Origin: Edaphobacter dinghuensis
GTDB lineage: Bacteria; Acidobacteriota; Terriglobia; Terriglobales; Acidobacteriaceae
Direction of reading: 5' to 3'
Length of the DNA: 64,000 nucleotides
Assembly: GCF_014640335.1 (NCBI RefSeq)
Contig: NZ_BMGT01000002.1
Coordinates: 1,302,001-1,366,000 of the forward strand
Program-made: the position numbers and the translations under genes
The notes under the pieces: model-generated
Told to the model about the DNA's origin: nothing
The model's database searches: none
What the model saw: only the letters and a program-made list of their open reading frames with translations
In this document: piece by piece, positions 1-9,403 of the stretch
How positions within the stretch are numbered: the first letter of the stretch is position 1
How the letters are laid out: every line of letters begins with the position of its first letter

Positions 1-655
1 ATCCGTTCTCGCTGCGTTGAATACTGGCGCCATCCAGCAGCACCTCGGCACCATAGGCCTGCCCGCCGCTCAACCTTGAGAAGAAGACGCCATTGCCGGT
101 GTTTCCTGAAGTACCGCTGCCGGGACCGGTGGTGCCCGGAAGCAGGAAGACGAACGTCTCGGGCGAACGCAGTCCGCCAATACCGGCTGCGAGTGACAGT
201 GGAAGGTCTTCGATCTGTTTATTAGAGACGTTACCGCTGATATCGGACGACTCCGTCTGCAACAGTTCGCCGCTGGCGTCGACGGTAACAACCTGATTCA
301 CCGCGCCAGAGCTGAGCGATACGTTTAAGCCAGTAGTATTGTTGACCTGCACAAGGACACCGGTATTGGTCTTGGTCTGAAAACCCTCTGCCGAAACCGT
401 TACGGTATAAGTCCCAATGGGGAGATCCTGAAAGCTATAGACGCCCGCACCTGTTGTATGCGAGGTAGTTTTTCCACCTGTCTCCTGATTCGTCGCTGTG
501 ATAGTGGCGTTCGGGATCACTGCTCCGGTCGAATCTGTGACGCTACCACCAATAGCGCCGCGCACTGACTGTGCCAGCATCGGGCTTCCGGCGACAGCAA
601 TCAGCAACAATGTAAATAGGGAAACGCAGAGGTATTTTACAAATGACTTAGACAT
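1..655 (-). CDS. TonB-dependent receptor, Oar-like, N-terminal part (runs off the window)
   Basis: Only the first 218 codons are inside the window and the frame is open to base 1. The translation starts MSKSFVKYLCVSLF, a signal peptide ending near SPMLAQ (about residue 29). Then comes a carboxypeptidase-regulatory-like beta-sandwich (about 32-115; motifs GGSVTDSTGAVIPNA and LPIGTYTVTVSAEGF), followed by a plug-like stretch with SNKQIEDLPLS and LLDGAS. This architecture is typical of the large acidobacterial outer-membrane TonB-dependent receptors related to Oar; the substrate cannot be told. The chosen ATG has a GGAGAG ribosome site 6 nt upstream; an in-frame ATG at 715 is possible but has none. 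A TTGACA box (bases 778-783, minus strand) could be the -35 element, with a poor -10. Confidence 0.85.
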   Translation of the reverse strand, partial: MSKSFVKYLCVSLFTLLLIAVAGSPMLAQSVRGAIGGSVTDSTGAVIPNATITATNQETGGKTTSHTTGAGVYSFQDLPIGTYTVTVSAEGFQTKTNTGVLVQVNNTTGLNVSLSSGAVNQVVTVDASGELLQTESSDISGNVSNKQIEDLPLSLAAGIGGLRSPETFVFLLPGTTGPGSGTSGNTGNGVFFSRLSGGQAYGAEVLLDGASIQRSENG

Positions 656-839
656 TGTGGACTCTCCAAAAACCTGCTCTACTTGCGTCTGTTGGCGACG
701 CTCTATGAAATCCATTACAAACCCTTCGGTAAGCGTTTTCTCGGGCATCAGTAAAGCTAAATATCCCAAACATCGTATGTCAACATAAAAATTGGCCCTG
801 CAGGAATTGCAGCATGCCTGGCGCGGAGCCGAATCATTC

Positions 840-2552
840 TTATTTCGTATGAGTTGCAACGCACGAACTCGTCTGTTGCAGCCGATTGGTCAGTTCCCGC
901 GATCCTGGGTTGAATTTGAGCGCTGTCTCAATCGTGGAGCGAGCCGCCTCGCCATCGCCCAGCAGACATTCGACGGCGGCAAGATTGGTGGCTAGTCCAA
1001 GCGAATCCTGATTGCGGTTGAAGGCCGGCTGCAACAGCGTGAGGGCGCATTGCAGGTCTCCTGTTTTCGCCTCGAACACAGCAAGATCTGACGCCGCGGT
1101 CTGGTCGGTCGGGCTTAGCTTCAACACATTGCGAAAGAGCGAGCCGGCGAGTTGAGAGTCTCCGCTCATGCCTGCGAATATGCCCAGCGACCGCATCACT
1201 TCCACATCGTCGGGATCGCTCTGATGCGCTGCGGTCAACATGGCGTATGCCCGCTCGCGGTCGCCACTGTGCCCTTCCATTGCGGCTGCGTAATATGCGA
1301 GAGCTGTATCTCGCTGCGTCGTCGAGGGAGAGAAGATGGGCATCAGCGTATCGCTATGAATAGGGTTTGCATCGGCTAAATTCATCATGGGCTGACGCAG
1401 AATGCGATGGTCCGTCCATGCCACGTGAGGAATATTTTCAGCCCTACTGCGCGGCATATGGCAACTGGTGCAGTCCTGATTTTCTGGATGGTGTTCTCTG
1501 ACGAACGCGGGCTGATTGTGGCAGGCGAGGCACTTGGCCCGATAGAAAACGGCACGCTCGGCAGCCGGAGGTGTGTAGTGCGGATCGTGGCAGTTGGTGC
1601 AGGACATCTTGCTTCCGCTTGCACGCTTGCACATGCTGGTGTTGAACTGCTCTACCTCGCTTACGCCGCGGGCGGTTGCGCCTGCGCTGGCATAGACAAA
1701 GTAGGAAAGATAGCGGGAGATAGACTCGCCGGGTTTAAAGTCTACCGGCGAGCGTCCTTCTTTTTCGACGGAGACGTCTCCCTCAAGATGGCAACTCATG
1801 CATATTGAGTCGCGGCGATCTGCATCGAGCTTCGCTGGATTGATAACAGCCGCCTTGCCTGCGCTCAGCACATGCGCCTTTGTGTCGCCGTGGCAGCTCT
1901 CGCAGGTGATGCCACCATAGAGAAAGGGCTCTTGAGAGTAGTGGTTCACGCTGCCGACATCGCTGTGCCGGACACCGCTCATGTGGCAACGGAGGCAGTT
2001 TGCCTCCATGGGAATTGCAGGCGGCATCTCGCGCAGTCCACCAAAGCCGGGCTTCATGTCATAGCCGTTTGCGCTGGCATAGTAAGCTACCGGCGACTCC
2101 AGCAGATACTTGTCTAACGTGTAGAGGTAGGTGATACCTAGATGGCCCGAACCTAAAAAGTAGTCCAGCTTCATGCGGCCCTTTGCCGGAGGAGTCTGCG
2201 GGTCGTCGTAGTCCAACCATGCTGTGCCGTCTTCTGCATGCACACGATACTTTGTGCCAGAGGTTGCGCTGATAAAGTTACCAGGGATAAGGTGATCCAT
2301 CGCCAGACCACTGGCGTTTGCCATCGGCGTATTCAGGTATTTTTGAAATATCTCCGCATGGCATTCGGCGCATACAGCGTCGGCCTGCTTTACGGGAACG
2401 GCCGCATGCAAAGTCTGAGCTAAGAGCCCTGCGGAAAGAAAGAGCAGCCATAGCGACCAGGTTTGCCACCGTCGAGTCGAACGCTTTTGTGTACTGCCTG
2501 CTCGCAACCAGCCTCTCACGCCATCCTCGCGCAGCCTAATCAATCTCTCCAT
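840..2552 (-). CDS. multihaem (7x CxxCH) cytochrome c with C-terminal TPR repeats
   Basis: 570 residues. An N-terminal hydrophobic segment (about 34-50, ending near LHAA) should export it to the periplasm. Seven CxxCH haem c sites follow: CAECH, CLRCH, CESCH, CMSCH, CTNCH, CLACH and CTSCH, all in residues 60-365. The C-terminal third (about 405-560) carries helical repeats with the TPR spacing. The family fits multihaem cytochromes of the c-552/c-554 superfamily coupled to TPRs, common in Acidobacteriota and Planctomycetota. The redox partner and substrate are not evident; the TPRs suggest docking to another protein. The next gene on the same strand, 184 bp downstream, is the TonB-dependent receptor, but that gap is long enough for a separate promoter. 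The basic stretch before the hydrophobic segment makes the exact start uncertain. Confidence 0.85.
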   Translation of the reverse strand: MERLIRLREDGVRGWLRAGSTQKRSTRRWQTWSLWLLFLSAGLLAQTLHAAVPVKQADAVCAECHAEIFQKYLNTPMANASGLAMDHLIPGNFISATSGTKYRVHAEDGTAWLDYDDPQTPPAKGRMKLDYFLGSGHLGITYLYTLDKYLLESPVAYYASANGYDMKPGFGGLREMPPAIPMEANCLRCHMSGVRHSDVGSVNHYSQEPFLYGGITCESCHGDTKAHVLSAGKAAVINPAKLDADRRDSICMSCHLEGDVSVEKEGRSPVDFKPGESISRYLSYFVYASAGATARGVSEVEQFNTSMCKRASGSKMSCTNCHDPHYTPPAAERAVFYRAKCLACHNQPAFVREHHPENQDCTSCHMPRSRAENIPHVAWTDHRILRQPMMNLADANPIHSDTLMPIFSPSTTQRDTALAYYAAAMEGHSGDRERAYAMLTAAHQSDPDDVEVMRSLGIFAGMSGDSQLAGSLFRNVLKLSPTDQTAASDLAVFEAKTGDLQCALTLLQPAFNRNQDSLGLATNLAAVECLLGDGEAARSTIETALKFNPGSRELTNRLQQTSSCVATHTK

Positions 2553-2592
2553 ACTAACCGCAGGCTGGCTAGCTCTCTGCGATGCGAAGGAG

Positions 2593-2994
2593 TTAGTGGA
2601 GCTGGTCTGGAATGACGGCGTACTGGATCAGGAGCTCAAAGGGAACAATCTTCAACGTGTTCTCGTGCGTTGCTTCGAGGACGACCGGGCAGGCTGCTCC
2701 TGCCTGCTGCACCTGGAGCCAGCGGGCGGCACAGACACACCAGCGGTCTCCAGGTTTGAGGCCGCTGAAGCCGTACTGCGGCATCGGCGTCGAGAGATCG
2801 TTGCCCAGCGCCTTACTGGCAGCTAAAAATTTTTCGTCGACGACACAGCAGATCGTGTGCACGCCGAGGTCGGCGGGGCCGGTATTGCAGCAGCCATCGC
2901 GGAAGAAACCGGTCATAGGGTTGCAGCCGCAAACCGCAAGCGGTTGACCGAGAACGTTTTTTCCAGCAGATTTTGCGGGTTCAGCTTCGAGCAT
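2593..2994 (-). CDS. DUF2237 family protein
   Basis: 133 residues, full length for the family. Signature motifs are NVLGQPLAVC, GFFRDGCCNTGPAD, GVHTICCVV, GNDLSTPMPQYGF and LKPGDRWCVCAARW. DUF2237 proteins are small cysteine-rich cytoplasmic proteins of unknown function found across bacteria; the conserved cysteines suggest a redox or metal role, which is inference only. The start has a good ribosome site (AAGGAAC) 3-4 nt before the ATG. It begins 8 bp after the stop of rocD and is probably co-transcribed with it. Confidence 0.88.
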   Translation of the reverse strand: MLEAEPAKSAGKNVLGQPLAVCGCNPMTGFFRDGCCNTGPADLGVHTICCVVDEKFLAASKALGNDLSTPMPQYGFSGLKPGDRWCVCAARWLQVQQAGAACPVVLEATHENTLKIVPFELLIQYAVIPDQLH

Positions 2995-3002
2995 GACGTT
3001 CC

Positions 3003-4244
3003 TTAAAGACTTTCGAGGACAGACTGGATACGGTCGAGCGCCCAGAGGAGGTCCTGCTCTTCGATGATGAGCGGCGGCGCGAGTCGGATGACGTTGTCGT
3101 GCGTCTCCTTGGCCAAGATGCCTTCGCGCATCAGCGCCTCGCAGACGGGGCGCGCGGGGCCATCAAGCTCGATGGCTGCCCAGAGGCCGCGGCCACGAAT
3201 CTCGCGAATGTGCGGGTTCGAGATCTGGCGCAGGCGCTTGAACATGATTTCACCGAGTTCGGCGGAGCGGCCGGCAAGATCTTCTTCGACGATGACCTGA
3301 AGCGATGCGCGAGCGACGGCGCAGGCCAGTGGATTGCCGCCGAAGGTGCTGCCGTGGTCGCCGGGATGCAGAAGACCGAGAACTTCGCGCGAGCTGAGAA
3401 CGGCGGAGACAGGATAGAAGCCTCCGGCGAGCGCCTTGCCGACGATGAGCATGTCGGGCTTGATGCCCTCGTGCTCGTAGGCGAAGAGCTTGCCGGTGCG
3501 GCCGAGACCGGACTGAATCTCATCGGCGATGAGCAGGACGCGGTTCTGCTTGCAGATGGCTGCGGCTTCTTTAAGGAAGCCATCGGGTGGCATCAGAACC
3601 CCTGCTTCGCCTTGAATCGGCTCGACGAGGAAGGCAGCGGTGTTCGGCGTAATGGCGGCGCGAAGGGCGGCAGCATCGCCAAAGGGGATGATCTTGAAGC
3701 CGGGCAAGAAGGGGCCGAAGCCGTCGCGATATTGAGCGTCGGTAGAGAAGCTGACGATGGAGATGGTGCGGCCATGGAAGTTGTTGGCGCAGACGATGAT
3801 CTCGGCCCGATTCTCAGGAACTCCTTTGACCTTGTAGGCCCACTTGCGTGCGAGCTTAAGGGCAGACTCAACGGCCTCGGTACCGGAGTTCATCGGCAGG
3901 GTCATATCGAAGCCGGTGAGGTCGTGAATCTCCTTGTAGAAGAGCGGAAGTTGATCGTTGCGGAAGGCGCGCGAGGTAAGCGTGACGCGTTGTGCCTGCT
4001 CAAGCATGGCGGCGAGGATGCGCGGGTGGCAGTGGCCCTGGTTGACGGCAGAGTAGGCCGCGAGGAAGTCGAGGTAACGGCGTCCCTCGACGTCGTAGAC
4101 CCAGACGCCCTGGGCGCGCTCGACGACGACATCTAGCGGCTTGTAATTTTTGGTGCCGTACTGGTCTTCGAGCCGGATGTATTCGGCGGTGGGGAGCTTC
4201 TGCTGCTCGCTCTGGGTGTCGTGCTGTAGGGTGCTGGCTGCCAT
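3003..4244 (-). CDS. rocD: ornithine aminotransferase
   Basis: 413 residues, normal for class III PLP aminotransferases. It converts ornithine plus 2-oxoglutarate to glutamate-5-semialdehyde plus glutamate, linking arginine/ornithine breakdown to proline and glutamate. Visible motifs: [18 protein letters not shown] near the N-terminus, [25 protein letters not shown], the PLP-binding aspartate in [16 protein letters not shown], the Schiff-base lysine in [16 protein letters not shown], and [15 protein letters not shown]. The NQGHCHP and [11 protein letters not shown] patterns favour ornithine aminotransferase over acetylornithine or GABA aminotransferases. It lies upstream of the DUF2237 gene with an 8-bp gap. 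The 136-bp space before it (4245-4380) holds its likely promoter. Confidence 0.92.
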   Translation of the reverse strand: MAASTLQHDTQSEQQKLPTAEYIRLEDQYGTKNYKPLDVVVERAQGVWVYDVEGRRYLDFLAAYSAVNQGHCHPRILAAMLEQAQRVTLTSRAFRNDQLPLFYKEIHDLTGFDMTLPMNSGTEAVESALKLARKWAYKVKGVPENRAEIIVCANNFHGRTISIVSFSTDAQYRDGFGPFLPGFKIIPFGDAAALRAAITPNTAAFLVEPIQGEAGVLMPPDGFLKEAAAICKQNRVLLIADEIQSGLGRTGKLFAYEHEGIKPDMLIVGKALAGGFYPVSAVLSSREVLGLLHPGDHGSTFGGNPLACAVARASLQVIVEEDLAGRSAELGEIMFKRLRQISNPHIREIRGRGLWAAIELDGPARPVCEALMREGILAKETHDNVIRLAPPLIIEEQDLLWALDRIQSVLESL

Positions 4245-4380
4245 GACTTTCGCCCTTTTTGTCTCTGGTATATGCCTATTATTTCACGCGGGACACAAAC
4301 AGTGCTTCGCGTGAGCGATCTGACCGCCAATGGCTCCGATCGCTCTATCGCGAAGATGCTGAAAGCAGGCGATATCGTGC

Positions 4381-5514
4381 TCAGTGGCTGACCGTAATGC
4401 CGGACAGTGGCTGACCCGCGGCAGGTGTCTCTCTATTCCAGTCTTTTCCTACCAGTTTGGCTACTGTGGCGGCAATCTGGTTCTGGGTAACGGGTTTACC
4501 GCTAACGACCTCTCTATTGCGCGGAATGCCTGGGCCCATGGCCGCGATAAAGATGTACTTGGAAGCGGGAACCTTCTGGCCGTGGCTCTTCCACTCGACT
4601 GGTGCGTCACCACGGCCATGGTCAGTGAGCAGAATTAACGTGGTGTGGCCGCGATAGTCGGGGTTGGCCTGCACAAACTCCCAAAGGCGTTGCAGATATA
4701 TGTCGACACGATTGGCGGCCTTCAGATAGCGGCCATAGTTGCCGGCGTGCGCCCAGTCGTCGGTTTCGCCGAGCGAAAGGTAAAACAGCCGTGGATGTTT
4801 CGCTTCGAGATATTCGAGCGAGGTGTAAAAGGTGGGAGCGTCGAAGGTCTCGTCGTCCCAGATCCGCGGCGTCTCCGCCTTGAGATGGTTGAGCAGGTCG
4901 AGCCGCGGCGTCATCGGAATCGAGGTAAGCGGATCGAAGCCTGCATTGTCGGTAAAGCCGCAACGCTGGCGGTTAAAGGCTTCGCCGATCACACTCCACG
5001 CGCCAAAGGCAGCAGTCTTGCCAGCTAGACCGGGCTGCTTGTTCAGCCACTCAAAGACAGTGATATTGGGATTGGGCACAGGATCGTTGGAGTTGATACG
5101 AGGATCGGCATGGCCGGTGAGGGTTTCGCTGTAGCCCGGATAAGAAAAATTCAAGCCATTGGTGACGTGGGCGTCAGAGCCCTTATCGCGGTTGCCATAG
5201 ATCTCTCCTTCTGGAACGATGTGGCTCCAGAGAAACGGCATCAACGCAGCACGGCTTTGCTGTGGAGTCGAACGCACATATTGGCGCACCAACTGGTCCA
5301 CAGGACGATCGTCGTTGTTAGCCTTGGTCAGCAGCGAAGGGTCGGCGCCGCGAAAGACCTCCTGCCAGCGCAGGCCATCGGTCATCACAAGAAAAACATG
5401 CTCGTTGGCGGGATCGGCGGGTTGAGCGGCAGACTGCGCCCGCAACGGCATTACCGCTGCGAACGCACCAGCCAGAGCAAAAAAGAGGAAGAGATTTTTC
5501 AGGCAGAATTTCAT
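4381..5514 (-). CDS. secreted alkaline-phosphatase-superfamily hydrolase
   Basis: 377 residues with a clear signal peptide (MKFCLKNLF..., cleavage near LRAQSA). The core is of the alkaline phosphatase/sulfatase/phosphoglycerate-mutase superfamily: metal-binding aspartate in VFLVMTDGLRWQEVF, a likely Thr nucleophile in GYSETLTGHAD, LSLGETDDWAHAG (D and H ligands) and ILLTDHGRGD (DH ligands). It should hydrolyse a phosphate or sulfate ester in the periplasm; the substrate is unknown. It follows the ABC-F gene on the same strand after 75 bp. That gap contains a perfect 6-bp inverted repeat with a 4-nt loop (5528-5543), which lies in its leader. Confidence 0.82.
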   Translation of the reverse strand: MKFCLKNLFLFFALAGAFAAVMPLRAQSAAQPADPANEHVFLVMTDGLRWQEVFRGADPSLLTKANNDDRPVDQLVRQYVRSTPQQSRAALMPFLWSHIVPEGEIYGNRDKGSDAHVTNGLNFSYPGYSETLTGHADPRINSNDPVPNPNITVFEWLNKQPGLAGKTAAFGAWSVIGEAFNRQRCGFTDNAGFDPLTSIPMTPRLDLLNHLKAETPRIWDDETFDAPTFYTSLEYLEAKHPRLFYLSLGETDDWAHAGNYGRYLKAANRVDIYLQRLWEFVQANPDYRGHTTLILLTDHGRGDAPVEWKSHGQKVPASKYIFIAAMGPGIPRNREVVSGKPVTQNQIAATVAKLVGKDWNRETPAAGQPLSGITVSH

Positions 5515-5589
5515 GCCGCTATGCTAGTTCAGCTTTTGCTGAAATGAACATGTTTCGAAATCTTAAATTCAAGCGGCGTTTGGCTGCGT

Positions 5590-7227
5590 CTACTTCGCGG
5601 CCATCTGAAGCTTCTGCTGGTATTCCTCATAGGGCCCCTTATGGTCCGTGATATGGAAGTTATCGGGGCCGCCCTCAAAGTGCCAGATGCGGGTACCGGC
5701 TTCTTCAATCAGGTCCTGGTCGTGGGTGACAAGAAAGACCGTGCCTTCATACTTCTGAATGGCCTGGTTGAGCGCGTTGATGCTCTCAAGGTCGAGGTGG
5801 TTGGTAGGCTCGTCGAGAACAAGGACGTTAGGCTTCTGCAGCATGATCTTGCAGAAGAGCAGTCTCGCTGCCTCACCGCCGGAGAGCGCGTCGGTCTTCT
5901 TGAGGCCCTCTTCGCCGCGAAAGAGCATCTGGCCGAGGATGCCACGGATATCTTCCTTCGTGGCCTGCGGATCGAACTGGTGCAGCCAGTCGTTAACGGT
6001 CGTACCGAGTTGGATGCTGCCCTTATGGTCCTGCGCAAAGTAGCCGATCTGCGCCTCATGACCCCATTTGACGGTGCCGGAGTCGATGGAGACATCAGTC
6101 TCTTCAATGCCGGGGCCGTTGGCCAGCAGTGCCTTCAGCAGCGTGGTCTTGCCTTGGCCGTTGCGGCCGATGAGGACGACCTTGTCGCCGCGCATGACCG
6201 AGGCGGTGAAGTTGTTAATGACGTGTTCGGTTTTGCCGTCCTTCTGAACATAAGACTTGTTTACGTTCTCGAATTCGAGAACATGCTTGCCGGACGGACG
6301 GATCATGTCGAAGCGGATGTAAGGACGCTGAATGTTTGAGCGGGCCAACTCGGTTGTAGCGAGGCGCTCGACTTCTTTTTTGCGCGAGTTGACCTGCGAG
6401 CTTCGCGTACCGGCAGAGAAGCGGGCAATAAAGTCATTGAGTTGGGCGATCTTCTTTTCGCGCTGCTCGTTCTGGCTCTCGATGCGAGTGCGGATGCTGG
6501 TCTTTTGCAGCACCATGTCGTCGTAGCCGCCGTTGTAAATAATGATGGTCTCGTAGTCGATGTCGGCGGTGTGGGTGCAGACGTTGTTGAGGAAGTGACG
6601 GTCGTGCGAGATGGTAATGACAGTGCCGTTGTAGCGATTGAGGAAGTCCTGAAGCCAGTGGATGGATTCGAGGTCGAGATAGTTGGTAGGTTCGTCGAGC
6701 AGCAGCGCCTGGGGGTTGCCGAAGAGGGCCTGAGCGAGCAAGACGCGGACCTTCTGACCGCCTTGAAGCTCGGACATGTGCCGCTCGTGGAGCGAGTCGG
6801 GGATGTCGAGGCCCTGAAGGAGAACGGCGGCGTTAGCTTCGGCTTCGTAACCGTCTTCATCACCGACGATGCCTTCGAGCTCGCCAAGGCGGCTGCCGTC
6901 TTCGTCGGTCATCTCGGGCTTGGCATAAATGATCTCTCGCTCTTCAAGCGCAGCCCACAGGGCCTTGTTGCCCATGATGACGGTGTCGATGACGCGGTAG
7001 GCATCGAAGGCGTACTGGTCCTGCGAGAGAACGCCGATCTTTTTGGGGCGGACGACATTGCCTTTCTGAGCGTCGATCTCACCGGTAAGCACCTTCATGA
7101 AGGTGGACTTCCCTGCCCCGTTGGGGCCGGTGAGGCCGTAGCGGCGGCCCTGAGTGAAGGTGACAGAGACATCCTCGAAGAGCAGCTTCGAGCCGTAGCG
7201 CATGGTGACATTAGAGACAGAGATCAT
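5590..7227 (-). CDS. ABC-F family ATPase (YbiT-like)
   Basis: 545 residues, two ABC cassettes and no membrane segment, the hallmark of ABC-F ribosome-associated ATPases. First cassette: Walker A GPNGAGKST, signature LQGGQKVRV, Walker B LLLDEPTNYLDLES, H-loop ISHDRHFLN. An inter-cassette linker (about 245-305) is rich in charged residues. Second cassette: Walker A GRNGQGKTT, signature LSGGEAARL, Walker B VLDEPTNHLDLES, VTHDQDL. The linker and spacing resemble E. coli YbiT more than EttA or Uup. Such proteins bind the ribosomal E site and help stalled translation. A good ribosome site (AAGGA) precedes the ATG. Confidence 0.9.
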   Translation of the reverse strand: MISVSNVTMRYGSKLLFEDVSVTFTQGRRYGLTGPNGAGKSTFMKVLTGEIDAQKGNVVRPKKIGVLSQDQYAFDAYRVIDTVIMGNKALWAALEEREIIYAKPEMTDEDGSRLGELEGIVGDEDGYEAEANAAVLLQGLDIPDSLHERHMSELQGGQKVRVLLAQALFGNPQALLLDEPTNYLDLESIHWLQDFLNRYNGTVITISHDRHFLNNVCTHTADIDYETIIIYNGGYDDMVLQKTSIRTRIESQNEQREKKIAQLNDFIARFSAGTRSSQVNSRKKEVERLATTELARSNIQRPYIRFDMIRPSGKHVLEFENVNKSYVQKDGKTEHVINNFTASVMRGDKVVLIGRNGQGKTTLLKALLANGPGIEETDVSIDSGTVKWGHEAQIGYFAQDHKGSIQLGTTVNDWLHQFDPQATKEDIRGILGQMLFRGEEGLKKTDALSGGEAARLLFCKIMLQKPNVLVLDEPTNHLDLESINALNQAIQKYEGTVFLVTHDQDLIEEAGTRIWHFEGGPDNFHITDHKGPYEEYQQKLQMAAK

Positions 7228-7287
7228 GAGATTCCTTCTATTTTACAGGGGTTTGCATTGCGGCGTGGTGAATGACGCGGAGCCCGA

Positions 7288-7803
7288 TCACGATTGCCCA
7301 ATCAGAACTCCCGCAGCAAAGACAAGCCCTCCACCGACGATGACTTGCAAGCAGGAGAGAGCGAAGCTCGTCTTGAAGTAACGGTGACGGATAAGGGCGA
7401 TAACGACTAATTCGATGCCGACCACGGCGTAAGCCCAGGTAAGAGCAGTGTGAACGTTTGCAATAAGGAACGGGAGCGTGTGCAGAAAACCGCCGATGAA
7501 GGTCATCAGGCCAGTGACGAGGCCGCGAAAGATGGGATTACCGCGGCCCGTAAGCGATCCGTCGTCGGAGAGCCCTTCGGAGAAGGCCATGGAGATGCCC
7601 GCTCCCACGGCAGAGGCTGCACCGATCAAAAAGACGGTGCGCGAGTTGTGCGTGGCAAATGCAGTCGCGAAGATTGGCGCGAGCGTAGAGACAGAGCCAT
7701 CCATAAGCCCCGCAAGTCCGGGTTGCACGATGCGCAGGACAAAGCTCTTGTCGTTTTCGACTATGTCAGAGAGTTCGCTTAGATTGGGAATATTTTCAGA
7801 CAT
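7288..7803 (-). CDS. VIT1/CCC1-family-like membrane protein
   Basis: 171 residues with about five hydrophobic segments. VQPGLAGLMDGSVSTLAP and ISMAFSEGLSDDG resemble the conserved region of the VIT domain (vacuolar iron transporter/CCC1), as found at the C-terminus of the membrane-bound ferritin MbfA. The ferritin-like N-terminal domain of MbfA is absent. Export of Fe(II) or Mn(II) is the plausible role by family. No ribosome site is clear at the ATG. It lies between the DEAD-box helicase gene (upstream) and the ABC-F gene on the same strand; there is no iron-related neighbour. Confidence 0.75.
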   Translation of the reverse strand: MSENIPNLSELSDIVENDKSFVLRIVQPGLAGLMDGSVSTLAPIFATAFATHNSRTVFLIGAASAVGAGISMAFSEGLSDDGSLTGRGNPIFRGLVTGLMTFIGGFLHTLPFLIANVHTALTWAYAVVGIELVVIALIRHRYFKTSFALSCLQVIVGGGLVFAAGVLIGQS

Positions 7804-7894
7804 GTGTCAGCGAAAGTTGAGATAGCAAAACAAGAAACGCGGCTCCGTCTCTGCGGCTGGTTAGCACGCAGAGACAGAGCGCGATCGGAGGTTG

Positions 7895-9403
7895 TTATTG
7901 GCCGCGGCGAGCCGGACCGGGGCGGTTGCCGGGACGGCTATGAGGACGATTGCCCGAGCCGGGCCCACGGCCACCGGAGTTGCGTCCACCTGAGAAGCCG
8001 CCGTTGCTCTTGCCGCGGCTGCGGAAGCCACCGCCGCTTCCCTTCGCCTTATAAGAGTTGGAAGGTGCAGCCATGGGAGTAACAGGATCGTTACCACGCC
8101 ACGAGCGGCTTTCAAGCTGCAACAAATTCTGCCCCTGAGCTGTTGTGTCAACGGGCTGATTGCGCACTTCCTTCTCGAGGTTCTTATCGGCCTCGCGCCA
8201 CTCGAACTTTATCTTCAGCTCGCGCTCCAGTTTGCGGGCGTCGTGCTTCTCTTGCGGCATCACGAAGGTCGTAGCGACGCCTTTCTTGCCGGCGCGACCG
8301 GTGCGACCGATGCGATGAACGAAGTCTTCTGAGGCATTGGGCAGGTCGTAGTTGACGACGTGCGCGATGTCATTGACGTCGATGCCGCGTGCTGCAACGT
8401 CGGTGGCAACCAGGACGCGGTGCTTGCCATTGGCAAACCCCTTCAGAGCTGCCGTACGCTGCGACTGGCTGCGATCTCCATGAATCACGTCGGAGTCGTG
8501 GCCGAGCCTCTCCAGCTTCTTCGAGATGCGGTCGGCGCCATGCTTGGTGCGGGAGAAGACGAGGAAGGTCCCCTCTTCTTCGCGCAGCATCTGGTCGAGC
8601 AGCCCAAGCTTCTGGTCCTGCATGACGGTGTAGACGCGAAGCTCAACCCGATCAGAGGGCTTGGAGGTGGTTCCAATCTCAACGCGAACTGGCTTGTTGA
8701 CGTAGTCACGAACGATCTCGCGGATATTGGCATCGAGCGTCGCGGAGTAGCACATCGTCTGCCGGGTCTTCGGCACCGCACCAACGATGCGGCGGATAGC
8801 AGGCAGAAAGCCCATGTCCAACATGCGATCCACTTCGTCGAGCACGAGCATCTCAACGGCGTTGATGTTGATCTCGCGGCGACGAAGAAAGTCCTCAAGC
8901 CGTCCCGGCGTAGCCACAACGAGGCGTGGGCCACGATCGAGCTGGTCGAGTTGATTGTTCTCTGACAGGCCGCCGCATACCAGCACGGCGTCATTCTTCG
9001 AGCCGGGAACCAGCTTCCAATAGGCTTCGAGTACCTGCATGGCAAGCTCGCGAGTCGGCAGCAAGATAAGGGCGCGAATCGGACCGCGCTTACCACGTGT
9101 GCTGGGTACGGAGTTGGCATCCATGCGCTCGATCATTGGAACGAGGAAGCTAAGAGTCTTGCCGGTGCCAGTGGAGGCAGTGGCAAGGATGTCCGAGCCT
9201 TCAAGCGCGGGAGGAATGGCCTTGGCCTGAACCGGTGTCGGAGTTGTGAATCCGGCGTTGGTGAGGCGATTCTTTAATGAGTCGGAGATATCAAAGTCGG
9301 TAAAGCGAACGTTATTGGAGGGGGGAAGACTGGTTGGATTTGTATCGGTGTTGATGGCAGTCTGGGGTGTAACTGTCTGTGGTTCAAGAGTTGCGGTAGT
9401 CAA
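7895..9403 (-). CDS. DEAD-box-type ATP-dependent RNA helicase (RhlE-like) with DEVD motif
   Basis: 502 residues from a TTG start that has AAAAGGA 6 nt upstream. Q motif and FTDFDISDSL precede motif I TASTGTGKT, Ia PTRELA, TPGRL, motif II DEVD (not DEAD), motif III SAT, and C-terminal helicase motifs ARGIDVNDIAHV and HRIGRTGRAG. The last 60 residues or so are a Gly/Arg/Ser-rich tail, typical for RNA binding. RhlE-like helicases remodel structured RNA in ribosome assembly and RNA decay. The frame stays open for a further 74 codons upstream to a TTG at 9625, but without a comparable ribosome site or helicase similarity, so I take the internal TTG. Confidence 0.88.
   Translation of the reverse strand: MTTATLEPQTVTPQTAINTDTNPTSLPPSNNVRFTDFDISDSLKNRLTNAGFTTPTPVQAKAIPPALEGSDILATASTGTGKTLSFLVPMIERMDANSVPSTRGKRGPIRALILLPTRELAMQVLEAYWKLVPGSKNDAVLVCGGLSENNQLDQLDRGPRLVVATPGRLEDFLRRREININAVEMLVLDEVDRMLDMGFLPAIRRIVGAVPKTRQTMCYSATLDANIREIVRDYVNKPVRVEIGTTSKPSDRVELRVYTVMQDQKLGLLDQMLREEEGTFLVFSRTKHGADRISKKLERLGHDSDVIHGDRSQSQRTAALKGFANGKHRVLVATDVAARGIDVNDIAHVVNYDLPNASEDFVHRIGRTGRAGKKGVATTFVMPQEKHDARKLERELKIKFEWREADKNLEKEVRNQPVDTTAQGQNLLQLESRSWRGNDPVTPMAAPSNSYKAKGSGGGFRSRGKSNGGFSGGRNSGGRGPGSGNRPHSRPGNRPGPARRGQ

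Noticed and set aside
3099..4136. 345-codon open frame on the plus strand opposite rocD
   Set aside because: It is antisense to a clear ornithine aminotransferase and its translation shows no domain; high GC makes such open frames common.
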